From assembly GCA_030152675.1 (NCBI GenBank), contig JASLIY010000165.1, positions 1 through 11,194 on the forward strand: 11,194 nt of DNA. Reading direction: 5' to 3'. The notes under the pieces were generated by a model. It made no database searches and had not been told where the DNA came from. It saw only the letters and a program-made list of their open reading frames with translations. Position 1 is the first letter of the stretch. Each line of letters starts with the position of its first letter. Below are positions 1 to 6,692 of this stretch, piece by piece. Position numbers and translations under genes: made by a program. Origin of the DNA: Acinetobacter sp. Its GTDB lineage: Bacteria; Pseudomonadota; Gammaproteobacteria; Pseudomonadales; Moraxellaceae.

Positions 1-464
1 ATCGCGGGATAGGGATAGTTTGGATCGACAAACTGAATAAAAAAGGACAGGAAAAATAGAATCGCTTTGGGGTTTAATAAACTAATCGTGAGTGCAGTAC
101 GATAGGGATGTAAGTTTAATTGCTTGGTCTCCCTGGAGGAGTTGAGTTGTTGTTGTGCTGTATTCATCCAAGTTTTCACACTCGCAATGATTAAGCGAAT
201 CCCAAGATAAGACAAATAACTGGCGCCAACCACTTTCAGTAAAACAAAGAGCCATGGAAAAGCATGTAACAACGATGCTGCACCGAGCACAGTCAGTAAG
301 ATTAAAATCAAGTCACCGGTAAATACACCGAACGCCGCCATATAACCAGTTTTAACACCAAAGCGCGATGCCACAGACATGACATAGATCGAGTTGGGGC
401 CAGGAAGGATGACAATAAAAATAGAGCCGATAATGTAGCTGATGATATCCGTAACGCCAAACAC
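1..464 (-). CDS. leuE: LeuE-like amino-acid exporter (LysE/RhtB family), 3' end cut by window edge
   Basis: Inner-membrane exporter of the RhtB/LysE superfamily, most like leucine efflux protein LeuE, which expels leucine and related neutral amino acids. I translated 154 codons from the minus strand; the gene continues past base 1, and E. coli LeuE is about 212 residues. The family signature PGPNSIYV lies at residues 21-28 at the end of the first hydrophobic helix, followed by a GVFTGDL segment, hydrophobic helices at about 42-65 and 69-91, a polar loop (about 94-118), then LLNPKAILFFLSFFIQF, the second conserved LysE signature. A GTG start is chosen at 464: an in-frame TGA lies upstream at about 512 and the only other candidate is a TTG at 486; CGAGAA a few bases upstream is a weak ribosome site. 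Substrate is inferred from family resemblance; another RhtB substrate such as threonine or homoserine lactone is possible. Confidence 0.86.
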   Translation of the reverse strand, partial: MFGVTDIISYIIGSIFIVILPGPNSIYVMSVASRFGVKTGYMAAFGVFTGDLILILLTVLGAASLLHAFPWLFVLLKVVGASYLSYLGIRLIIASVKTWMNTAQQQLNSSRETKQLNLHPYRTALTISLLNPKAILFFLSFFIQFVDPNYPYPA

Positions 465-486
465 GGTATTCTCGCAAAATTGATTC

Positions 487-543
487 AAAAAAGCCGAGGC
501 ATCGACGATATGTCAACAGATGGTGATCTGTATATGCTCGGCT
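487..543 (-). terminator. Intrinsic terminator of tal, with nested hairpin
   Basis: On the minus strand an arm at 543-534 (AGCCGAGCAT) pairs with 502-492 (ATGCCTCGGCT, one bulged base) and is followed directly by six T residues (492-487). The loop holds a second perfect hairpin, ACAGAT-ggtg-ATCTGT in plus-strand letters (516-531). It begins 22 bases after the tal stop codon, so it most likely ends the tal transcript. The T run ends 22 bases before the leuE start codon. Confidence 0.8.
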
Positions 544-556
544 GAATGGATTTTAA
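529..556 (-). promoter_or_regulatory. Candidate leuE promoter overlapping the tal terminator
   Basis: Read on the minus strand, TTAAAA (556-551) and TATACA (534-529) are 16 bases apart, each matching 4 of 6 sigma-70 consensus bases. Initiation would fall near 522, inside the loop of the tal terminator, so a leuE transcript from here would lack one arm of that hairpin. It would leave a leader of about 58 bases before the GTG at 464. This is a sequence-only guess. Confidence 0.35.
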
Positions 557-565
557 GGGGCTAAA

Positions 566-1558
566 TTATGCCTTAATTTCTGCATCAATTCCAAAAGATT
601 CACGTAACAAATGGCTGAGTTGTTCACGGGCTTTAATAAAGCCATCAATGCCGCTTTGTAGCAGTTGCGTCGCCATTAGGTCGGCTTCGATTTGCTGTTT
701 AAATTCTGCTTTGCTCAATGCCGCGGGTGCTGGCGCAACTTGGCTTGAGTGGGCAGGATCAAGATGCAATTGTACTTCGACTGTGCGCTGATCTTCGGCC
801 AAGGCCGCTAACAGTGCGGGTGATACGGTGAGTAAGTCGCAACCGGCCAAACCCAAGACCTGATCAACACTGCGGAAGCTGGCTCCCATAATTTCAGTTT
901 TGATCTGATGCTGTTTGTAATACTGATAGATCTTCTTGACCGATAATACGCCAGGATCTTTTTCAATCGGGTAATGTTCAACCTGCTCTGCTTTTTTATA
1001 CCAATCCAAGATCCGACCGACAAAAGGTGAGATCAAGGTGATGTTGGCTTCTGCGCAGGCTTGGGCTTGATGCTGACCAAACAACAGAGTCAAGTTGCAG
1101 TGAATACCTTCAGCTTCAAGTTGTTTGGCGGCTTGGATGCCTTCCCAAGTCGAGGCGATTTTAATTAAGATGCGTTTTTGATCGATCCCGTAGGCCTGAT
1201 AGAGCGCGAGTAATTCTTTGGCTTTGGCAATGGTGGCGTCGGTATCATAAGACAAGGCGGCATCGACTTCGGTCGAGACTCGACCTTGAATCGACTTTAA
1301 AATCTCAACCCCGAGTTTGACCGTCAAAATGTCAATACTGCGCTCAATCAGCTCGTCTGCAGCATAGCCTTCTTGTTTGGCTTGTGAGTAAGCATCTTCG
1401 ATCAGTTGACGGTTTTCTGGCTGGCTGGCAGCAGCAGTAATGAGCGAGGGATTGGTGGTGGCATCCAAGGGACGAAATTGTTGTATAGCATTGAGGTCGC
1501 CAGTGTCAGCAACAATTGTGGTCAAAGCTTGGAGTTGTTCTAAAGCGGATAATGTCAT
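566..1558 (-). CDS. tal: Transaldolase
   Basis: Cytosolic pentose-phosphate enzyme that moves a dihydroxyacetone unit from sedoheptulose 7-phosphate to glyceraldehyde 3-phosphate, giving erythrose 4-phosphate and fructose 6-phosphate. The protein is 330 residues, close to the 317 of E. coli TalB, with a slightly longer C-terminus. The class I aldolase TIM barrel is complete: Asp18 in VADTGD, the DATTNPSLI signature at 32-40, Glu97 in STEVDA, the Schiff-base lysine Lys133 in RILIKIASTWEG, and Thr157 in CNLTLLFGQ. These are the residues known as Asp17, Glu96, Lys132 and Thr156 in TalB, shifted by one. The ATG at 1558 puts these motifs at the expected distance from the N-terminus; the ribosome site is weak. 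It sits between aceR (upstream, same strand, 116-bp gap) and leuE, probably as its own unit with its own promoter and terminator. Confidence 0.97.
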   Translation of the reverse strand: MTLSALEQLQALTTIVADTGDLNAIQQFRPLDATTNPSLITAAASQPENRQLIEDAYSQAKQEGYAADELIERSIDILTVKLGVEILKSIQGRVSTEVDAALSYDTDATIAKAKELLALYQAYGIDQKRILIKIASTWEGIQAAKQLEAEGIHCNLTLLFGQHQAQACAEANITLISPFVGRILDWYKKAEQVEHYPIEKDPGVLSVKKIYQYYKQHQIKTEIMGASFRSVDQVLGLAGCDLLTVSPALLAALAEDQRTVEVQLHLDPAHSSQVAPAPAALSKAEFKQQIEADLMATQLLQSGIDGFIKAREQLSHLLRESFGIDAEIKA

Positions 1559-1593
1559 TGCGATTAAATTCTAGTTGAAATACTTGTGAATTA

Positions 1594-1602
1594 TTTATAA
1601 CA
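1594..1602 (-). promoter_or_regulatory. Candidate tal promoter (extended -10)
   Basis: The minus strand reads TGTTATAAA from 1602 to 1594, an extended -10 element (TGN plus TATAAA). No good -35 box lies upstream, as is common for extended -10 promoters. Initiation would be near 1587, giving a leader of roughly 29 bases before the tal ATG. It lies in the 116-base gap after the aceR stop, where I see no T-tailed hairpin that would end aceR. Confidence 0.45.
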
Positions 1603-1674
1603 CATGCAAGGTCAGACTGAATACTGATTCAAGAAATACTCGTTATTTAGATGAAATGTACATTGAATTGGACT

Positions 1675-2562
1675 TCAATGCGTATTGCGCTGAGCACGCA
1701 CATGTTCAATTAAGAAGCGTGCTGCTGGCCCGAGTTGTCGTTCGCGGCTCCAGACCAAATCAACAAAGTATTCAAATTTTGGGGTGAAGTCGGCAAAGTC
1801 TAAAAACTTAAGATTGCGTTTTAAACTTGGATTTTGATTAAACATTTCCAATGGCAAAATTCCCCAACCCAAACCCTGCATGATCATGGCACAGGCTGAA
1901 TAGTGGTTGTCGGTGCGCCAATTGTTATTGGCATAGAGTAATTCTGGTTTGATGGCACGATCCCGACTGGCAACCACGATTTGCCGACTTTGTAGCAGTT
2001 GTTCAAAACGAATCTGTGGTGTTTGTGCCAGTGGGTGCTGTTTTGCCGCCACGGCGACCAAGATTTCGCGTTTGAGTTCGATAAACTGTTCACTGCTGGC
2101 CAATTGTTCACGTTCAAACATCACGGCGAGTTGAGCGGACTCCGTCATCAGCAGTTTCAGCGCATCTTCTTGCGGGGCAGAAAAGATATTGATTTGAAGT
2201 TCTGGAAATTTTGCTTCAAGCAGCGAGATATAGTCAGTCCAGTGGGTATGTGAGAGCTCTGACACCACCACGATATCCAGCGAAGATTCTAGCCCAGCAC
2301 TGAGTGCTGTGGCGTGTTGCTTCCATTGATTCATTTCGATCAAGAGTTGAGTGGTTTTTTCGTAGAGTATCAAGGCTTGATCGGTGGGCACAGGCTCACG
2401 CCCGATGCGTTGAAATAAGCTCAGTCCGAGGTCAATTTCTAGATTGGAGATCGACATGCTGACAGCTGAGGGGACTTTTCCTAGTTTTCGTGCCGCAGCA
2501 GAGAAGGAGCCGGTTTCGATCACGGTTTTAAAAATATTTAATTGTTCTTGGTTGATATTCAT
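1675..2562 (-). CDS. aceR: LysR-family regulator of the PACE efflux gene (AceR-like)
   Basis: LysR-type transcriptional regulator, 295 residues. Residues 1-60 hold the winged helix-turn-helix: the ETGSFSAAARKLGKVPSAVS stretch is the typical LysR helix-turn-helix, followed by the NLEIDLGLSLFQR wing. Residues from about 88 form the periplasmic-binding-protein-like effector domain. It is divergent from aceI, the arrangement known for Acinetobacter aceR/aceI, in which AceR binds chlorhexidine and activates aceI; the role is assigned from that context and the family. I chose the ATG at 2562 because GAAG lies 6 bases upstream; an in-frame GTG at 2574 would add four residues (MKHK) and has a poorer ribosome site. 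The promoter probably overlaps the operator at 2603-2621, which would fit the autoregulation usual for LysR proteins. No signs of damage. Confidence 0.88.
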   Translation of the reverse strand: MNINQEQLNIFKTVIETGSFSAAARKLGKVPSAVSMSISNLEIDLGLSLFQRIGREPVPTDQALILYEKTTQLLIEMNQWKQHATALSAGLESSLDIVVVSELSHTHWTDYISLLEAKFPELQINIFSAPQEDALKLLMTESAQLAVMFEREQLASSEQFIELKREILVAVAAKQHPLAQTPQIRFEQLLQSRQIVVASRDRAIKPELLYANNNWRTDNHYSACAMIMQGLGWGILPLEMFNQNPSLKRNLKFLDFADFTPKFEYFVDLVWSRERQLGPAARFLIEHVRAQRNTH

Positions 2563-2602
2563 CTTGTGCTTCACTGCTCTAGGATTTTGGGTCGGGTTTT
2601 AT

Positions 2603-2621
2603 CTATCAAAGAAATTGAAAG
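2603..2621. promoter_or_regulatory. Candidate LysR (AceR) operator, T-N11-A dyad
   Basis: Inverted repeat CTATCAA-N5-TTGAAAG, symmetric at six of seven positions in each arm, with the LysR-type T-N11-A core formed by T2606 and A2618 (TCAA and TTGA half sites). It is the clearest dyad in the 126-bp spacer between aceR and aceI. Its centre lies about 52 bases upstream of the start expected from the aceI -10 box, near where LysR activators usually bind. Confidence 0.6.
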
Positions 2622-2651
2622 GTGCTAACTCGATTGATCAGAATAATACAC

Positions 2652-2657
2652 TAAAAT
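2652..2657 (+). promoter_or_regulatory. Candidate aceI -10 box
   Basis: TAAAAT matches five of six bases of the -10 consensus and lies 32 bases before the aceI ATG. There is no good -35 box 16-18 bases upstream, as expected of a promoter that depends on an activator such as AceR. An alternative is TTGAAA (2615-2620) with CAGAAT (2639-2644), whose -35 would lie within the operator. Confidence 0.4.
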
Positions 2658-2688
2658 AGCCAGTTCCTAATTGATTGAGTGTTTTAAA

Positions 2689-3117
2689 ATGTTGATTTCC
2701 AAACGAAGAATAGTCCATGCCCTGACGTATGAGGTTATTCTGTTGGTCATCATTGCAATTGCCTTGAGTTTTATTTTTGAAATTCCAATGGAAGTGGCGG
2801 GCGGACTTGGAATCGCCATGGCAGTCACCTCAGTGATTTGGAATATGATCTTTAATCATTATTTTGAAAAATTTGAAAAAAAGCGCAATTTGGTGCGTAC
2901 TGTTTGGGTGAGAGTGCTACATGCGATTGGTTTTGAAGGGGGCTTAATGCTAGCAACCATCCCAATGGTGGCCTATGCAATGGATATGACAATTTTCCAA
3001 GCCATCTTGCTTGATCTGAGTATGACCCTATGTATCTTGGTTTATACCTTTATTTTCCAATGGTGTTATGACTTGGTTGAGATGAAATTCTTCGATTCAC
3101 CATTGCAACGCGTCTAA
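2689..3117 (+). CDS. aceI: PACE-family efflux transporter AceI
   Basis: Proton-coupled inner-membrane exporter of the PACE family, known to expel chlorhexidine and some other biocides or dyes and, as a likely native role, the diamines cadaverine and putrescine. The 142-residue protein has four hydrophobic helices (about 12-32, 35-57, 79-101, 106-128) arranged as two tandem helix pairs. All family motifs are visible: RIVHALTYE (7-15, with Glu15, the essential protonatable residue of AceI), WNMIFNHYFE (51-60), RVLHAIGFE (75-83) and YTFIFQWCYD (119-128). The two pairs of motifs look like each other, so the internal duplication can be read directly. The ATG at 2689 is chosen, giving the family N-terminus MLISKRR; a TTG 18 bases upstream is in frame but would add six atypical residues. 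GAG at 2677-2679 is a modest ribosome site. Divergent from its probable activator aceR and closed by the terminator at 3260-3285. Confidence 0.95.
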   Translation: MLISKRRIVHALTYEVILLVIIAIALSFIFEIPMEVAGGLGIAMAVTSVIWNMIFNHYFEKFEKKRNLVRTVWVRVLHAIGFEGGLMLATIPMVAYAMDMTIFQAILLDLSMTLCILVYTFIFQWCYDLVEMKFFDSPLQRV

Positions 3118-3259
3118 GCCTCATCGCATCTGCTCAGTGCCGTTAAATCCAATATTTACAACAGAGAATCAGCCGAACAATTAAATGAAAAATAACAACG
3201 GTTCTCGCTGATCTAACTGAACTGAGTTGAATTGTAGACAAGCTAAAAGTGAAAATAAA
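3118..3259. other. Non-coding spacer after aceI
   Basis: This 142-base stretch lies between the aceI stop and the shared terminator and has no convincing gene. It holds an imperfect inverted repeat, ATCAGCCGAAC (3168-3178) against GTTCTCGCTGAT (3201-3212), with no T run after it. It would be part of the aceI 3' untranslated region. Confidence 0.5.
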
Positions 3260-3285
3260 AAAACAGCACCCTAAGGTGCTGTTTT
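3260..3285. terminator. Bidirectional terminator between aceI and the thiolase gene
   Basis: AAAACAGCACC (3260-3270), loop CTAA, GGTGCTGTTTT (3275-3285): a perfect 11-bp stem with A-rich DNA on the left and T-rich DNA on the right. It can therefore terminate both the plus-strand aceI transcript and the converging minus-strand thiolase transcript, whose stop codon is at 3326. Confidence 0.92.
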
Positions 3286-3325
3286 AATTTGTTGAGTATA
3301 TGTCTTGGCGATCGCGTCGCGCAGT

Positions 3326-4849
3326 TTATTTCTCAACAATCGCAGTGACACCTTGGCCACCTGCGGCACAGATCGAGATTAGAACGCGACCAGAACCTTT
3401 TTCATTGAGCAGTTTTGCCGCAGTCCCCAAGATACGACCACCTGTTGCAGCGAATGGATGTCCAGCCGCCAAAGATGAACCTTTGACGTTGAGCTTGCTG
3501 CGGTCAATTGAACCGAGTGGAGCATCTAGACCGAGACGCTCTTTACAGAACTGTGGATCTTCCCATGCTTTGAGGGTCGACAAGACTTGCGAAGCAAATG
3601 CTTCATGGATTTCATAGTAATCAAAGTCTTGTAGAGTAATACCCGCACGCTCCAACATACGCGGTACGGCATAAGCCGGTGCCATAAGCAGACCTTCTTT
3701 CTTGCCAACAAAGTCAACAGCCGCAGTTTCAGAGAAACTCAAGTAAGCCAAGACGTCATGTCCATTGGCTTTGGCCCATTCTTCTGATGCCAATAACACC
3801 ACAGACGCACCATCAGTGAGTGGGGTTGAGTTACCCGCTGTCATGGTGGCTGCATCGCCTTTACCAAAGACGGGTTTTAATTTGGCTAATTTCTCAACTG
3901 AAGAGTCTGGGCGTAAGTTGTTGTCTTTTTCAATGCCCATAAAAGGTGTGATCAAGTCATCAAAGAAACCTTCTTCATAGGCTTTGGCCATTTTTTGATG
4001 TGAAGAGGCAGCCAACTCATCTTGTGCTTCACGGGCAATGCCCCATTCAAGTGCTGTAATTGCCTGATGATCACCCATAGAAAGACCGGTGCGTGGCTCA
4101 CCATTTTTCGGTGCATCGAGTAAGTCTTTAAAGTTGATCTTGGTCAACGCTTGTAAACGTGCTTTCGCTGTTTTGGCAATATTGAGTTCAAGCAAGGCTT
4201 TACGTAGGCCATCACCAAATGCAATCGGTGCATCCGACGTGGTATCGACACCACCGGCGATGCCGACTTCGATTTGACCCAATGCAATTTTATTGGCAAC
4301 AGCAAATGCCGCTTGTAAGCCTGTACCGCAGGCCTGTTGCACATCATAAGCTGGCGTTTCTGGTGCAAGTTGCGTATCGAGTACACATTCGCGGGTCATG
4401 TTGAAATCACGACTGTGTTTTAAAACTGCACCGGCAACCACTTCACCCAAACGCTGACCTTGTAAGTTATAACGCTCAACCAAACCATTTAAGGCGGCTG
4501 TCAGCATGTCTGAGTTAGATGCTTGGAAGTATGGACCGTTTGAACGCGCAAAAGGGATACGGTTCGCACCAATAATCGCAACGCGACGAACTGAATTTTG
4601 ACTCATAGTGTTTTCCTGTTGAACAGAAGATTGAGTGGAGTTGTTGGCTGTGGTTTCAGCTTTTTTAGTATTGGATGCAGTGCGCTTACGACTGCTCGCT
4701 GCCGAACGGGTTCGTGGCTGTGCAGGCGTAGTTGCTGCCGAAGCTGCACTCGTTTTTTTAGTGCGACGAGTAACTGGTTTTGATGTATTTGACACAGCTT
4801 CTGAAGCAGAATTCTCGACTGCTGGATTTTCTTGAGTTGATTTGCTCAT
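3326..4849 (-). CDS. Acetyl-CoA acyltransferase (thiolase), FadA2/FadI-type, with basic N-terminal tail
   Basis: Thiolase that cleaves 3-ketoacyl-CoA with CoA, or condenses two acyl-CoAs in reverse. From the far ATG it is 507 residues. The catalytic core runs from about residue 88 (VRRVAIIGANRIPF): nucleophile Cys174 in QQACGTGLQAA, HEAFA with His415, GHPFAATG with His464, and Cys494 in ICAAGGQG. HEAF rather than NEAF is the form seen in FadI and related trifunctional beta subunits. Residues 1-81 are low-complexity, rich in Ser, Thr, Ala, Lys and Arg, probably disordered, and are not part of the thiolase fold. A second in-frame ATG (Met82, at 4606) has AGGA seven bases upstream and would give a 426-residue core enzyme; the far ATG has GGAA at the same distance. 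Both may be used. Divergent from fabG; the pairing suggests a shared acyl-CoA pathway. Substrate length is unknown. Confidence 0.92.
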   Translation of the reverse strand: MSKSTQENPAVENSASEAVSNTSKPVTRRTKKTSAASAATTPAQPRTRSAASSRKRTASNTKKAETTANNSTQSSVQQENTMSQNSVRRVAIIGANRIPFARSNGPYFQASNSDMLTAALNGLVERYNLQGQRLGEVVAGAVLKHSRDFNMTRECVLDTQLAPETPAYDVQQACGTGLQAAFAVANKIALGQIEVGIAGGVDTTSDAPIAFGDGLRKALLELNIAKTAKARLQALTKINFKDLLDAPKNGEPRTGLSMGDHQAITALEWGIAREAQDELAASSHQKMAKAYEEGFFDDLITPFMGIEKDNNLRPDSSVEKLAKLKPVFGKGDAATMTAGNSTPLTDGASVVLLASEEWAKANGHDVLAYLSFSETAAVDFVGKKEGLLMAPAYAVPRMLERAGITLQDFDYYEIHEAFASQVLSTLKAWEDPQFCKERLGLDAPLGSIDRSKLNVKGSSLAAGHPFAATGGRILGTAAKLLNEKGSGRVLISICAAGGQGVTAIVEK

Positions 4850-5161
4850 AAGGGTTTTCCAAGCATGTGAAAGATGTTCTTGCGGGCTAGATTAGCACAA
4901 TTGCCAAGGGGTCGTATTGACTATAATGACTTCTGAGTATGCGTTCAGGTCAAGACATCAAAAGCCCAACTCAAGTATGATCGCTAAGAAACTCATGAAT
5001 CTATTTAGATATAACTGCCTGATCTTGATGACTGCTCAAGCTTTTCGCGTGAACACAGTGCGCTTGAACACCGAATTCAATGCATGATTGCGGTTTTTGC
5101 TTTAGGCTTAAAATTCGCTAGAAGATTCATCCAAAATTTAATTTGTTGAGAGATTATAAAC
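4850..5161. promoter_or_regulatory. 312-bp divergent control region between the thiolase gene and fabG
   Basis: No gene is supported here. For fabG the nearest promoter candidate is TTGCGG (5088-5093), 15 bases, TAAAAT (5109-5114), giving a leader of about 40 bases; another is TTGCCA, 15 bases, TATAAT (4922-4927), with a leader of about 230 bases. Both spacings are short. I found no convincing minus-strand promoter for the thiolase gene. Dyads that could be operators are CTTGA-N7-TCAAG (5024-5040) and TTGAA-N7-TTCAA (5064-5080), and TGAACAC is repeated directly at 5050 and 5065. The fabG ribosome site is a weak GAGAGA (about 5148-5153). Confidence 0.45.
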
Positions 5162-6553
5162 ATGAGTGACCAATACCAAGCATTTGCTAAGTCTCCAATT
5201 GGTAAATTTGTCATCAAAAATCTAGGTTTACCATCACCAACCAGTTTAGATCGCTTTGAATCGGCCAATCCTGTGATTCGAGGTGCGGTATTGATTGGTG
5301 CTGCAGCAGACAGCACACTTTCAAGTGCGATTACTCAAGTCCTTGCCAATATCCATGCCAATAGCTACTGTGGCAATGATCCAGAATTACAGCAAGTCGC
5401 AGCGAAAAATGGCCTCAGTTTGGCGGCTTTTAATGCCGGCGATAAAGAATCAAAATTTAAAGCTGTGATCTTTGATGCCTCTGGTATCCAAACAAGCGAA
5501 CAACTGCATGCACTTTATGCATTCTTCAATCCAATTGCGCGTCAGATCCAAGCTTCTGGTCGTGTGATTGTGGTCGGGATCGACCCAGATGCGGCCAAAA
5601 CGGTTCAACAGGCCATTGCCCAGCGTGCGCTAGAAGGCTTTGTAAAATCAGTTGCTAAAGAATTTAAAAAAGGCATTACCGCACAGTTGGTTTATGTGGC
5701 GCCAGGTGCTGAGAAAAACTTAGAGTCGAGCTTACGCTTCTTATTGTCACCACGATCGGCATACGTTTCTGGTCAGGTGGTGCGTATTTCTAAAGCGGAC
5801 AATGTTGATATCGATTGGGCACAACCGTTGGCGGGCAAAACAGCTGTGGTCACAGGTGCAAGTCGTGGTATTGGTGAGGCGATTGCGCATATCTTGTCGC
5901 GTGATGGTGCACATGTGATTTGTCTGGATGTGCCACAACAACAAGCAGACTTGGATCGTGTGGCTGCTGAGATCTCAGGTTCAACGCTGGCGATCGATAT
6001 TACCGCCGCAGATGCAGGCGAGAAAATCAAAGCGGCGGCAGCGGCACAGGGTGGCGTGGATATTATCGTCCACAATGCTGGTATTACCCGTGATAAAACC
6101 TTGGCCAATATGAAGCCTGAGCTATGGGATTTGGTGATCAACATCAATCTTTCAGCCATTGAGCGCGTCAATGATTACTTGCTCAACAATGGTGGCTTGA
6201 ACAGTAACGGTCGTATTGTTTGTGTGTCTTCAATTTCAGGCATCGCAGGCAATCTGGGTCAAACCAACTACGGGACTTCTAAGGCGGGCGTGATTGGTGT
6301 GGTGAAATATACTGCGCCGATCTTGAAGGATAGCATCACCATTAACGCCGTGGCACCTGGCTTTATTGAAACGCAAATGACTGCTGCGATTCCATTTGCA
6401 ATACGTGAAGCGGGGCGTCGTATGAACTCAATGAGCCAAGGTGGCTTACCGGTTGATGTGGCAGAAACCATTGCTTGGTTTGCATCGACTGCCTCTACCG
6501 GCTTAAATGGGAATGTGGTTCGTGTCTGTGGGCAAAGCCTATTGGGTGCATAA
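5162..6553 (+). CDS. fabG: High-molecular-weight 3-oxoacyl-(ACP/CoA) reductase, FabG4-type
   Basis: Short-chain dehydrogenase that reduces 3-ketoacyl thioesters to 3-hydroxyacyl thioesters. At 463 residues it is nearly twice the usual FabG (about 245) and belongs to the HMwFabG group typified by M. tuberculosis FabG4. The active SDR domain starts near residue 223: TGASRGIG (231-238) for cofactor, Asp256 after the second strand (points to NADH rather than NADPH), HNAG (304-307, usually NNAG), and the catalytic tetrad Asn329, Ser357, Tyr370 and Lys374 (NYGTSKAG). The C-terminus GFIETQMTAAI...VCGQSLLGA is complete. Residues 1-215 form a second, catalytically dead SDR/flavodoxin-like half: the segment 153-170 resembles the helix carrying YxxxK in the active half but lacks Tyr and Lys. 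The ATG at 5162 is the only good start. Divergent from the thiolase gene, followed by a terminator and then maoC. CoA rather than ACP substrates are inferred from the neighbours. Confidence 0.93.
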   Translation: MSDQYQAFAKSPIGKFVIKNLGLPSPTSLDRFESANPVIRGAVLIGAAADSTLSSAITQVLANIHANSYCGNDPELQQVAAKNGLSLAAFNAGDKESKFKAVIFDASGIQTSEQLHALYAFFNPIARQIQASGRVIVVGIDPDAAKTVQQAIAQRALEGFVKSVAKEFKKGITAQLVYVAPGAEKNLESSLRFLLSPRSAYVSGQVVRISKADNVDIDWAQPLAGKTAVVTGASRGIGEAIAHILSRDGAHVICLDVPQQQADLDRVAAEISGSTLAIDITAADAGEKIKAAAAAQGGVDIIVHNAGITRDKTLANMKPELWDLVININLSAIERVNDYLLNNGGLNSNGRIVCVSSISGIAGNLGQTNYGTSKAGVIGVVKYTAPILKDSITINAVAPGFIETQMTAAIPFAIREAGRRMNSMSQGGLPVDVAETIAWFASTASTGLNGNVVRVCGQSLLGA

Positions 6554-6564
6554 TTTGCATCATC

Positions 6565-6592
6565 AAAAGGGATGCAACTGCATCCCTTTTTT
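6565..6592 (+). terminator. Intrinsic terminator after fabG
   Basis: AAAAGGGATGC (6565-6575), loop AACT, GCATCCCTTTT (6580-6590) and continuing T run to 6592. It is a perfect, GC-containing stem with a six-T tail beginning 12 bases after the fabG stop, so maoC is either separately transcribed or reached only by read-through. Confidence 0.9.
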
Positions 6593-6628
6593 ACATTTTA
6601 TTTTTTGATTTTCTTTTTTAATGTTTAA

Positions 6629-6643
6629 CTTGAATCAATCAAG
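6629..6643. repeat. CTTGA-N5-TCAAG dyad upstream of maoC
   Basis: A perfect 5-bp inverted repeat (CTTGA, ATCAA, TCAAG) 50 bases before the maoC ATG. Similar arms occur at 5024-5040 upstream of fabG with a 7-base spacer. It could be an operator half of a shared regulator, but dyads this short also arise by chance. Confidence 0.2.
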
Positions 6644-6692
6644 CTCTAGTCAATCACGCTTTTACATATCGAATCATGAAGGGTCTTTAACG

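Noticed and set aside
2671..2688. TTG start adding six residues to AceI
   Set aside because: The ATG at 2689 gives the family N-terminus and places the essential glutamate at position 15.
3168..3212. Imperfect inverted repeat as a small RNA or second aceI terminator
   Set aside because: The arms have bulges, there is no T run, and the clear terminator lies 48 bases downstream.
6621..6692. 24-residue upstream extension of the MaoC protein
   Set aside because: No ribosome site, Ser/Gln-rich sequence without family resemblance, and it begins just after the fabG terminator tail. The ATG at 6693 has AAGGG upstream.
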